A stretch of 64,000 nt of DNA from Trichuris trichiura (Eukaryota > Nematoda > Enoplea > Trichinellida > Trichuridae): positions 558,001 to 622,000 of the forward strand of contig JBAJFE010000009.1 in assembly GCA_037903355.1 (NCBI GenBank), written 5' to 3'. Below, piece by piece: positions 1 through 10,656 of this stretch; positions within the stretch are counted from its first letter, which is position 1, and each line of letters starts with the position of its first letter. The position numbers were made by a program, and so were the translations under genes. The notes below the pieces were generated by a model. The model was not told where the DNA came from. It did not search any database and saw nothing but the letters and a program-made list of their open reading frames with translations.

Positions 1-1380
1 TACTTTGAACAAGCGGGAGTCGTAGGCGTATCCTCGTTTTCCAGTTTATACATTAGCTTTGCAAAACTGTTTCATCTTCTTTGCTGCCACCCCGACGGTG
101 GAACAAGGTCAGTTTTAAAAGATATATGGTTTTTTCACACAAAGAGTTTCGTCGTGGTGACCTCAACCGCTCGAACAGGACAAGTGCATGAAAAGGAGCA
201 AGCATGACAGTTATTACTTTCCAGGCAACTCTAACTGAGAACTGGGCAAGCAGGCATGTAACTTATTGCAGTACGCCACAGTGACTTGAAGAGTCACATC
301 TTCACGTTTTTCGCAGTTAAAATTACAGCTGATCCATCCAGTTTGTGAAGACTAAGGAACCACAACTTTTTATATCACAAATGATCTGCCCTTGGCTAGA
401 CATGCCTAAAGCTTCTCAGCAAACAAAAACTAACGAAGTAACTGCCATTTTTAAAACTACCGCTGCGCAGTGCTCTCGTCACGACCCCACATGAAAAATG
501 TTTAATGTAAAATGTACTAGATAGATTGTCAACTAAATCTGAAATTTTGCTCTGATAAAAAAATTATCAGCGGCAGAAGTTCTAATATCTTTTCACTATT
601 TCGTCAATAGACCGCTGGATTATGCTTACGGAAATCATCTCTTTTTTTGAAGTAATCCACCTTTTACTTAAATGCTGAACTTTCTTGAATAAAGAAGACT
701 GAAAGGATGAACCCTAGCCACTGTTGAAACCGCAGACAGCAAAAATCAAGCCGGCGAGAAAACGTAATGCAGTTTCGACAGATCGACCAAGAAAGCCCTT
801 ATTCAGCATTATAGCATGAACTCGTTGTTTGAAAAATTTTGCCTTTCATTACAAAGCATTTAAAAATGGTTGGAAATGACATTTAAAATCTTCTGCATCC
901 TGCTCACTTTCTAAAAGATTAAGTTTCTATCCCGTAGAAGTCTGTTCAGAGGTATTCCCCATTTTCAAGTTCATCCATTCTCAACGTTAGGCCTGGGGCT
1001 CCCAGCGGGACCGAGAGAGCGTCAGAGGGCAGAAATCAAAAATTTATCAAGGGGAGGGGCTGACGGACCTTGTTGGGACAACGGTAGTTAGGTAGATCAG
1101 AAGGGTGAGACTTTATTCCAATCTTCTATAGGTATCTGCTTTCTGCATCATACTTTTTATATACGGAAAATTCAGAATTATTCATCCTGTGACGGTATGT
1201 TTACTTTCCTTTTCCTCTCGGTTCATGTATTTGTTAGCGCCCGTTACGATATCATCATGGGTTCCTTGGCGAAAAAGTGTTGACATTATTCCGTAGAGTA
1301 CTTCGCATACGGTTTCGTCCCGTCTCCTCGTGACCAGATATTGCCCATTGACCATTCATGTGTTCATTTTCTAATTAGAG
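1..1380. other. No gene seen
   Basis: Both strands are stop-rich and show no recognisable exon. A G-rich patch near 985-1090 differs in base composition from the AT-rich surroundings and may be part of an old insertion, but I cannot assign it. The next recognisable sequence is the transposase remnant starting at 1381. Confidence 0.5.
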
Positions 1381-2975
1381 TTTGAAGCCTTCCAAAATAA
1401 AGAAACATTTGCTTAGCGCACATCAGGAGTACAAAGACAAGCCTTTAGAATATTTTCTGAGTGTGAGAGATAGCTTCCGCGAAGAGGGAACAGTGCCTCA
1501 AATTACAGACCAGTGCTTACAGCAATTGGACAAGGGAGCTCTTGCGTCTTACAAAATTGGTAAACTGAAAACGCAAACGGAAATGTCCGCAATGTCGGTG
1601 AGTCCCTCATTTTGCTTTCAGTGTCCATAGTGGTGTCTGACGTCATGAACTTGAATACCAAAGATACCGTTCAGGCAATTCTGTTGAGCAACTCCACTGT
1701 TTGCTGGAGAATCGATGAAACGGCACGTGACATTGACATCGAAAATTAATTTGCGGCCTTACTTCGGTGGAAAAAATTTTCTTTGCAAATAGATGAAACT
1801 ACTTTGCAAGACAATGACGTTCTTCTCATACCTTACGTCAGATTCCGGAATGCAAACACGCTGATGGAAGAAATGTTGTCTGTCCAGAAGATTGGGTCTG
1901 TTACTAAGGGGCTGACGATGTTTGAAGAAATTCAAAATTACTTTGATGAGAAGAACATTCCATTTCGGAATGTAATTGCCTGAGCGACTGACGGCGCTGC
2001 TTCTAAGGTAGGACGCTACGTGAGATTCAAAGCACATTTGAAAATCGTCCTACCTTAGCTTTTCAATATTCATTGCGTTTTTCATAGAGAGCATTTAGTC
2101 TCAAAAAAGTTAGGACCCCGTCTAATCCGTTTCCCCTCGGCTGTCATCCATGTTATGAATTTTATCAAATCCCACGCCCTCCAAAATTGTTTTTTTTCAG
2201 CAACTCTGTGAGCAAAATAACGAAGGCTTTGGTGCGCTACTGTTACATGCCGAAGTTACGTGGCCGTCAAAAAGAAATTGCCTTCAGCGTTATGTTGCAC
2301 TCTGGAAAACGATAGTTGCTTTTATGTCTGTTAAAGAATACGAAGCAAACTCTTTGACGCTAAAGGCGATGTATTCTGTCTCGCAGACATTTCTGAGAAG
2401 TTTAATTGCTTAAACAAACAAGGTTTACAAGGCAGAAATAATAATCTCATGAACAGCAAGGTAGCGGTAGCCTGTTTTCTCAAAGAACTCGAAGCCTAAT
2501 TTGTATATCATAGGTCGTTACGAATTTTTCGAATACCCAAACCTGAAGATGATTACAGAGAAAGTGAACAATGATAACCTTGTGGTTTATGTAAATCACC
2601 AGAAGCAAACTAAAAAAGATATGGAAGAATGGTTTCCTGACTTGGTGAACTTGAATATCCCAGAGTGTACTGTAGATCTATTTGGATTGTATGCCGTTGA
2701 AGCCGCTACGGAAATTCAAGAGAGTTTAATTGATCTTCAGACTGGCACAATGATCTGCCAAACAAATTTCCAGCATTATGGGGGAAGGTGCAAACCTTTT
2801 TCATAGCGTCTTCTTCAATGTACTTAGTTGAGTGCGGGTTTAGTAAGGCAGTTGCCTTAAATCTAGGAACAGATTAGATGTCGCTGCCAGAGGCTACCTG
2901 CTACTGCCATAGTTCACCTTGGAACCAGACGTCATGAAACTAGCCAAGAAGTGCCACCCCCAAGCATTTCATTAG
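1381..2975 (+). pseudogene. Decayed hAT-superfamily transposase (ZBED5/FAM200-like)
   Basis: Several frames together recall the hAT-type transposase family related to ZBED5/FAM200/SCAND3. In order: a segment after the BED finger with KPSKIKKHLLSAH and YKDKPLEYF (1381-1600); a VCWRIDETARDIDIE-like stretch (about 1699-1750); the catalytic-core segment with QIDETT and GLTMFEEIQNYFDEKNIPF then DGAASK (1783-2010); an NFIKSHAL / LCEQNNEGFGALLLHAEV stretch (about 2157-2290); EEWFPDLVNLNIPE (about 2620-2665); and the C-terminal dimerisation region with YLVECGFSKA (about 2820), ending in PDVMKLAKKCHPQAFH and a stop at 2973-2975. The pieces are separated by stop codons and frame changes, so it is not a working gene. 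No terminal inverted repeats were identified. The family call rests on recalled motif resemblance, not a search. Confidence 0.7.
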
Positions 2976-5900
2976 TTTGATAATTCTTTTTCGTGTACTC
3001 TTTTTAAGGATCTGCCACTTAGTCAAAATGCTTAGTTTCTTGGCTTTCATCAGTAACTGATTTGACGACTACATATTCACATTGTATCAGTGCATTAACT
3101 TGATCCAGGAGGTTGCCGTTGACAGCTGATTGGCTGCTACACAAAAATCGCAAAATTAATTGACCGATAGGAGAAGGTGGGGTCTGGCACCTTAGGACAC
3201 CTTCCAAAGGGAGCCCAGTGGAGAAAAGATTAAGAATGGCTTTTCAAGTTAGTCTTGTTACTATAAATATTACTAATAATTGCGCAGCTAGACACTGTTC
3301 ACTTGACGGTCATACTGTTCAATATCAGCATTGCCAGCACTGCTATCTAGAACACGCAATACAAATGCTGTTTTAAAAAACTGGGGCCTTCTCCATTGAT
3401 TACTCGGTGATTATCGTCGATGAAACTAAAATCCAGTACCATTAGTCAAAGTTATTGACAAAAAACATACTCCTGGCCAACAGGAACACACTTCTCTTTA
3501 ATCTAAAACATCACGAACAAACACGTAAGCGTAAAATATATCTGGTGGCCAGAAGCAGATGTGCAGTTGCGTTGGAAAATTAATGACGCCTCGAACAAGC
3601 CTACTTCCGCAGGCTCAACTCGACAAGCTAAAATATTATCCCGGCGGAAAAAAGATAAGGTCTTAATTTTCTTTTGCAAACGAATTAGGTTTATGTTTAC
3701 CCGATCCTGATTTTTAAAGGATTGATCGATTACGTCGATACTGATGAATCGTATACTTGCAGTTTTCGGTAGTGAAGGGGTATGTTTCATGTTAAAAAGC
3801 AGTGACGGATGTGCTATTGGTTAAGCACATTTATTATTTAAAATCTCCAAGCCCTTCCAGACCATTCCTGTTCAATCTTTAGCTAAGCAAATGTGGGGCA
3901 TGCACTGTCGGCTTGACTTGAATAGGCAGAGCTTAAAATTACGTGGCAACCTTGGACACTAAGGAAGCTGGTGAATCGCAAAACCTGTGCAGGAATTTTG
4001 ACTTTGGTTATAAAGAATGGGTTTCCCATGATTTTGAAACGGAGTTTATAAAACGAAAGGAAACTTCTGAGAGGAACATTATTCTTAATGCGACAAATGT
4101 ATCGGGAAGAAGTCTATCGACCAGAATACATCTTCATGTTTATAGGAGCTATTTCCAGTTAATAAAACCTACTAAGATTTAAACTGTCACAATATTGCGT
4201 ACATCTATTTCACACTGTATGTGCAAAGTGCATACAAACCACCGAATGAATTTCGTGTTTACGCATGACTACCGATCCCGACATGGCACTGCTTATTCTG
4301 AAATTAGTAGATACATATTCCAAAAATCTGGCACAGGTCTTATTTTTGTCATTTCGGATAATGGACTACACATTGTACTTGTTACGGATCTGGTTCACGG
4401 AAAATTTCTTAAGCTCCATAACACTCCCCAGTAAGCAAATGATGTCCACTGATTATAGTAATACTTACCACAAACTTTTCAATAAGCTTCTGTATGTAAA
4501 TGGGTTACCATAAGTGCTTCCACGCGAGCTGAAATGTCCTGGCTCTAAGCGATTGCAGCTGTTTCAACGATGGTGAATGCGCGCCATTCTGTCACAAAGA
4601 ATGCAACGCTGTTTTATAATGTTCGCGAAACAGACGTTTAAATAACTGTGAACGTCACATGTCACTTACTGCATTGCTTGCAGCTTTTCGAAGTCTTGTT
4701 TCAGAGAAATAAATTTCAAAAGCATTTAAATATTTTTTTGCATTGCTGTTGTTCTCGACAGATAGCTTTCCAATAATGAACAGCAGGAATAAGCGTGTTT
4801 TTCTAATTCAATATTCTGCTTTTGTCTTTCCCGCTGCACCAGCATTCCTGCCAGCGCTAAGAATGAAGCAGTATGACTTCCAAAACAAAACCGAAGAGAG
4901 CACAATAAAACAATGAGTTTTAGGAAAGTTTTGAACCGTTAAAGGCTTGACTAAAGCATGCGCTTGTAATGACTTTTTATCTTTGAGAGACCACAGTTAA
5001 AAGTTGTGACTGGCATATGATTCAATGTCAAAAAAAGCATTTCCAAGCTGCCGCTGTCTATCTTTTTCGTGGCAAACTTAATAATGAAGAAACCGGGGTG
5101 AGATAATGCCATTTTAGGGTGTGACGCACTAAACAGTTATAAAGTTTAACTATTAGTCTTTGTAAAAGCAGCCAGCTGTAACGAAGAGAAATCAGCATAG
5201 GTAAGTCTGCAGTGCCCGCAGCGTTAAGACTAGCTTTCTAAGCAGGCCCTGTAGAATGTGGTTACAGCAATCCACATTTTCAAACCCACACCATACCCTA
5301 ATTCCAGTGGAAATAACTTAAAGGACTTATTGCTTAGGGCATACGAGACTTCTTTTACTAGTGCGCATTCTGCCCTTGCCGTTTTAAATCTTAACGCAGT
5401 CGGTTCACAATAGATAGCTGATGGTTGGACTGCGCAAGGAATCTTCCGAGGCCAAAGGCAGAGAGAGACATTTAAAGTTGTTTCTGAAAGTCGTGAGGAA
5501 CTTATTACGCAACCAGATTCAAAATTCAAATGATCTGACTTTATAAAGGTTTACGGTACAAAATGTAATGTTCTAAAAGTACTATCGACTTTGTCTAAGA
5601 TTGCGTGAATACATAGGAACTTCATACTGCTAAATTAATAGCGATTTAAAGTTTTAAACCGTTTAAAGCTTGGCATGATGATAATCGATTTGAAGAAAAA
5701 TTCTTTTTTCTAAAGGTTAAATCCTCTCGTCGAAGTCTACTGGGGTTCTAGAGCGTTTATTAAGACCTTGGCAGGTATCTTTCAAACCAAACTATTTGAT
5801 TACAGCACAACAGCTGAACACTTACGCGTAATTGGTAACGTAACTTTAAGGCCAAGTTAGAACTAAGTTTTTTTTATGGAAAGCATTTGCAAGCTTCACG

Positions 5901-6137
5901 AACAGCGACATGCGATGAAAATCTTGCAAGTTTCTTTACAACATATTTAAGTAGTAAACACTTGAGACTGAGTGAACTGAATGTTTTTCGCTTTTACTTG
6001 CGGAAGAAAATGCATGTGATCTTTTACAAAGCAGTCTTACACAAAGTAATGAACATTGGTAGTTCTAAAAATTGATTTCACATTTTAGAAACGCAGGCCT
6101 ATCTGTGATTAATAGTACAAAGTAAACGAATAAGGGC
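2976..6137. other. No gene seen
   Basis: AT-rich sequence with only short chance frames on both strands (for example near 3943-4182 and 5230-5529). None shows a recognisable motif, a plausible splice pattern or similarity to the other genes in the window. Confidence 0.4.
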
Positions 6138-6581
6138 ATCCTCAGTGTTTCTAAAGACAGGATGTCTTTTAACAGGCTTGGGTTGTTTCATATTTGATGT
6201 TCTGATTCACGGGTTTGGCCTGTTGGATGTATCTGTAAGTAAACTGCAAAGTGCCCTACCAACGAATGGATGAGCAATGGTGTGATGGTGTGGCGGTTAG
6301 TGAAGTATGGGCTGCGCTGATTAATAAATTCCAATGCTGCGCCCTACCCAACTAATCAAACACCCATTGTCCCCATGTGCTATATAAACCCCTTACCGAA
6401 TAAACACCTTCTCCCCAACACTGCTGACGACGGAACAAGAGCAGTTCCGAAACGTACGGTATTCGATTTGTTCTGTAATTTCTCTAACAATTTGCTCATC
6501 CATTCGTTGGTAGGGCACTTTGCAGTTTACTTACAGATACATCCAACAGGCCAAACCCGTGAATCAGAACATCCTCAGTGT
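6138..6581. mobile_element. Foldback element with perfect 82-bp inverted arms
   Basis: The left arm (6196-6277) and right arm (6492-6573) are exact reverse complements over 82 bp, with a 214-bp spacer. A 12-bp direct repeat, catcctcagtgt, occurs at 6138-6149 and 6570-6581; the second copy overlaps the right arm, so it is only a weak candidate for a target-site duplication. The spacer contains a TATA-like tatataaa (about 6380) and a CTGACGA-stem-GAAA string (6424-6452). No coding capacity is seen. A related, more diverged foldback with the shared arm core ccaacgaatgga(t/c)gagc lies at 40440-40717, so this looks like a non-autonomous repeat family. Confidence 0.75.
6424..6452 (+). ncRNA. Hammerhead-ribozyme-like core (candidate)
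   Basis: CTGACGA (6424-6430) is followed by a short stem (ggaac at 6432-6436 pairing with gttcc at 6444-6448) and then GAAA (6449-6452). This is the order of the catalytic core of hammerhead ribozymes, which are known from Penelope-like retroelements and other repeats. There is one extra base between CTGACGA and stem II, and I could not find convincing stems I and III with a cleavage triplet. It may be degenerate, work only as a dimer, or be coincidence. Confidence 0.25.
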
Positions 6582-8115
6582 AACTTTATCAGGTTCACAG
6601 CATGCTTTGCGCTGACATTCCTTGATGGAAAGCCTTCATGTATGATGCAGGAACTTTAGCAGTAGCCAACTGGTTCTCATCAGGGAAGCTGATTTAGGCT
6701 GCGTGCGTCTCACAGACCTAAAATACGAATTGAAATTCATCTTTTGAGAATAGATTTCATTAATTATATCCTACGGTCAATTAACCAGACGAGCACGCTT
6801 TCCATGTTAGTGATTGTTATCACTTGTCCACACATGCGTCCCTAATGACCTTCAATGGAAAAGATCAAATTTTTCACCACCAGGAATATTCCACTTTTGG
6901 GATGAACATACGGGACAAGAATGATTGTCAACTCTGGTTTCTCTTCACACCATTGACTGTTCGTTCCTTAAGTAGGCCAAAGCAAGATTTCTTTGGACGG
7001 ATGTTTGACTATATAGCGCAGAAAACGAAATTTCTTTCTTTTGTCGCTGCTGCTACCTTATTTACCTACTGGGCTCATTGAGCAATCGTTCTTGCTGCAC
7101 TTTTCCTTTGTTCACTATTATCCGCAGCATAACGTCTTAATTTCTTCGCTCATACATTGTCGACATCAAAATTTGCCATTAGTGCGACAAAACAGGTTGT
7201 TCGCATAGGGCTAAGTGAAGGCAGCAGCTGGAGCAGTACAATTAATAGAATGAAATTAATCAGGGCTTACTTTCCTTCTGTGGCTGACCTGAATAGAAAT
7301 GGAATGACATTTTTTGGGGTGCGAAACTGCTTTCGGTAACCTGATTTAAGGGTGTATTCAATATTAAGTGGTTCAATTTATGCACCAAGCCATTTCCCAA
7401 ATAATTATTTCTAAGTTAAGACGCCATGCGGTTACAAATTTTGCTAATCCTTATCAATAAACCCTTTGTCAAGTGTCAAACCAGAAATCAATGGACCAAA
7501 ATACACGTAATGATGCCTCAGTAGTCGAGTGTAAATATGTGTAAACATCCTCTTTGCATAAACATTTAATAGGTTGACTTATAGCGTGGCTGGTAAGGAA
7601 GGTAGTTTCTCGTGTTCGCTCAAATGTCAATCCAACGCTATTTATTACTAACACGTATGTCAGATTATTCATGTATACATAATGGTCTTAAGTCTGCAAA
7701 CAGCTTTCAAGTGGACTAACAAAAGCATAGCTAGAAAATGCTAATTAATTTAACCCTTTTATCAAAATTTACTCATAAAATTGCGTAGACTCCTTTAAGG
7801 GTACTCAGCTACTTTATGCAGTGAAACAACTTTACGAAACGTCTTGTGTAGTCACAGCATCTTAACGAATTGAGCAACATAGTTTCATCGCAAGCACTAT
7901 GCAGCACGGACTCTTCTGACTTTGTGAGCAAAGGTTGGATTTTTGACTGACAGCTTTAAACAAGCAGAAAATGTACGTAAATCACTTTTCAATTTTATTC
8001 AATAAATCACGCAAATGACGTGCATAGAGAACAGAATGAGATAGAAAAAATATCTAAGCAGAAACTGTGCAATTCTGATATGACAGGAAACTATTTGGGA
8101 ATGGGTGAGATCAGC
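6582..8115. other. No gene seen
   Basis: AT-rich sequence between the foldback element and the 3' end of the ShKT gene. Short frames occur on both strands (for example 6824-7081 +), but none has a recognisable motif. Confidence 0.4.
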
Positions 8116-10656
8116 TCATCCGCCGTAACCCATACCTGTGCTGGGACCAGCCGGTAACGCCGGCTTTTTACCACAAGATTCGCATGATAGAGGGCATTTT
8201 GACATCATGTAGTTGAGGTTGCTTGCACATTCACCAATTGATTTCCAAAACTGGCATAGTTCATGCTGATTTTCACAGCCTGAAAGATGCGATAAACAGA
8301 CAGTTCAAACGGGGCTGCAGTAGTTGCGCATCATTCTTCGTTAGGGAAAGGATAAAGACAAGGACTTTACGTAACTGGAAAACATTCTAATGAGAAAGTA
8401 ACTGCACCTTACGTTAAGCATAAAATATAAAGTATTTTTAGACTGTTGCTAACGCGAACATTATTTCAATAAGCACTACCTTATCTACAGTTCGAAGCAT
8501 GCGTAAAAGCTAAATGGCTCACCTGGTTTTGATACTGGCTTGTTCACAGTTCCTACTGTTGCACCACAGCTATTACATGACTTCTGGCAGTTTGGTTTCA
8601 TCCAGAATGGATTCTTATCACATTCTCCCTTATTTGCCCAGAAGGCGCATGTTACGACACTATCAGGGCAAGTGGATGAGGGAAAAGCTGGTGGACCGTA
8701 CGTCACTTCAGGCAACGGGCGAGAAGCTACCGTTCCTGGTGGCTGAGGGGTTGTTTCAGGCCTAACTTCCTCTGTCGCTTCAGTTTCAGGTCCAGCAGGT
8801 TGAGCAGGACCGGCAGGTCCCTCTGGTTCAGGTGCTGAAGTTTCAACTGGAACTTCTTCAGTCGGTGCCGGCTGCATCGGTTCAGCTGGTCCAGGTTCTT
8901 CAACTGGTTCTGGTCCAGGGGTCTCCGGAAGTTCTGTACCTACTTCTGAAACAGTCGGAGCTTCAGTTTCACACTCAGCTCCTGAAGGCACAGTTGGAAT
9001 CTCTCCTGGATGCACTGTTGCAATTTCTTCCGGTGCTCCACATGGAGTTTCAGTTGCTACTTCTGTTGGCGCAGCAGTTTCAACTTCTGCCGGTGCTCCG
9101 CCTGGAGCTTCAGTTGGTACTTCTGCGGGTGCAACAGTTTCAACTTCTGCCGGTGCTCCGCCTGGAGCTTCAGTTGGTACTTCTGCGGGTGCAATAGTTT
9201 GGACTTCCCCTGGAGCTTCGGTGAACACTTCTTCTGGAAACCCAGTTGTGACCTCTCCTTGCTCTTCGGTTACTTCTCCTCCTGGTGCTTCGGTTGCCGC
9301 TGGTGGTGCTGGTTCTCCAGTTTCTTCTGCCCCTGGACCTGCAGTAACAGTTTCTTCTTCCGGGCAAGCTTCCGTCTCAGACGTCTGGGTAGCCTCAGGC
9401 ACAGGAGCCTCAGTACCCATTTCTGGGGGCCGGGTTTCTTCTGGTTGCACTTCTGGTGGACGATACTACGGGACGTCCAGTTTAGTAGAATTACTTTTGA
9501 AAGCTGAAATTAATTATTACTTCTTCGGTGGGCGCTTCTGGTCCACCAGTAATTTCGCCTGGCGCTTCGGTCACTCCAGCACCCTCATAAGGAGCAGGCT
9601 GAGTCTCCTCTGGTACATGCACTTCAGGTGGTCCAGTTTCTACTGTTTCGCTTGGCTGCTCTGGCTCTACCACCTAAGCATAGTACTTTAATGCCTATAA
9701 ATGAACCAACATTTATCTACTTCAGGCGCTCCCGTGACGGCGACAGGTTGCTTTGGCCTGCATGGACCCTTCTTGGGGGGTTTGCAAGATATTAAATTGA
9801 CAGCTGGTTGGCATATCATAACTTCTTCCGCTGAAACATTTTCTCATATTGAAAAACGAACGTACCATTTTGATCTGACCTACCTCGACATCCGCAAGTA
9901 CCGCAAGCTTGCTTACAAAGGGTTTTCATCATCACTGGGTTCTTGCTGCATTCACCCTTTGAAGCCCAGTCGCAGCACTTTTCGTGCCCATTGTTGCAAC
10001 CTTAAATACCAAAGTGCATGCGAGAGCATGTATCAATCTTTACCTTGTAAAAATGCAAAACATCTCATTTCAAAAGTTCTTTAAATTGTTTTTTTCTAAC
10101 TGCAGATTAGCTGTTCTTTATTGAAGATATACTTGTTCATTTTTTGCTCGAATAATTTTGATATTCGCCGTATTATAACTTTGCAAACAAGAGTTTCTTT
10201 TAAAGCAGTAATAATAATAATAATACCGCGAAAAATTTAGAAGCACGAAGAAAAAGAAAAAGAAAAAAATTAAATAATAATAATAATCGGCAGTACTTAG
10301 TTCAATTAAACGAGTTACAGTGAAAAATGTAAAAGTATTGCCACAGATAGTCCCTGTTTATTAAACTTAACATGAATTTAACAAGAGGACTTGTTTTATC
10401 GCTGCCAAGTCATGAATGAACAATTTGTTATGTAACAAAGAAGATGAACATTTAAACTCGCAACTATTTTGGGTAATTTTACAAGAAGCAAAAAATTACC
10501 ACTAATTGGAAGAATGTAGATTGGCCCAAGAATAGAGGCGCCCAATGATGAAACTGGAGCAGCGCTTCGTTGGCTTGAATCGTCCTCACAAGTCTCAACT
10601 TCTTGTTGGCTTTCAGGTTGCAACATAACAGGGGCAACACCATTTCCGCTGACAAA
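8116..10656 (-). CDS. Secreted Pro/Glu/Thr-rich protein with three ShKT domains (5' end missing)
   Basis: Six exons, 5' to 3': 10500-10656, 9884-10000, 9721-9803, 9521-9673, 8523-9465, 8116-8279 (stop TGA 8116-8118). All junctions are GT-AG and in phase. ShKT domain 1 is in exon 9884-10000 (CDWASKGEC, six-plus cysteines), domain 2 ends exon 8523-9465 (CAFWANKGECDKNPFWMKPN) and domain 3 is the last exon (CQFWKSIGEC, then MMSKCPLSCESC). Between domains 1 and 2 lies a stretch of over 300 residues rich in Pro, Glu, Thr, Ala and Gly, including 20-residue repeats, as in mucin-like linkers. ShKT domains are disulfide-rich modules very common in extracellular nematode proteins. A signal peptide is expected but its exon was not found: the first exon listed starts at phase 0 after an acceptor and has no ATG. 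The two 5'-most exons are less certain. Any specific function is unknown. Confidence 0.75.
9001..9200 (-). repeat. 60-bp coding tandem repeat
   Basis: The sequence repeats with an exact 60-bp period: 9061-9120 and 9121-9180 are almost identical, 9001-9060 is a more diverged unit and 9181-9200 begins another. On the minus strand each unit encodes a 20-residue block of the type VPTEAPGGAPAEVETVAPAE in the acidic Pro/Thr-rich linker of the ShKT protein. A period divisible by three allows copy-number change without a frameshift. Confidence 0.85.
10211..10286. repeat. AAT / GAAAAA microsatellites
   Basis: Runs of aat units near 10211-10226 and again near 10270-10286, separated by a gaaaaa-type run (about 10249-10268). 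These are simple repeats, lying in the inferred intron between the two 5'-most exons of the ShKT gene. Confidence 0.8.

Noticed and set aside
8832..9507. Long plus-strand frames of 121-165 codons
   Set aside because: They are antisense shadows of the repetitive Pro/Glu/Thr-rich coding exon on the minus strand; their Leu/Gln or Ser/Phe/Cys-rich translations come from the 60-bp repeat.
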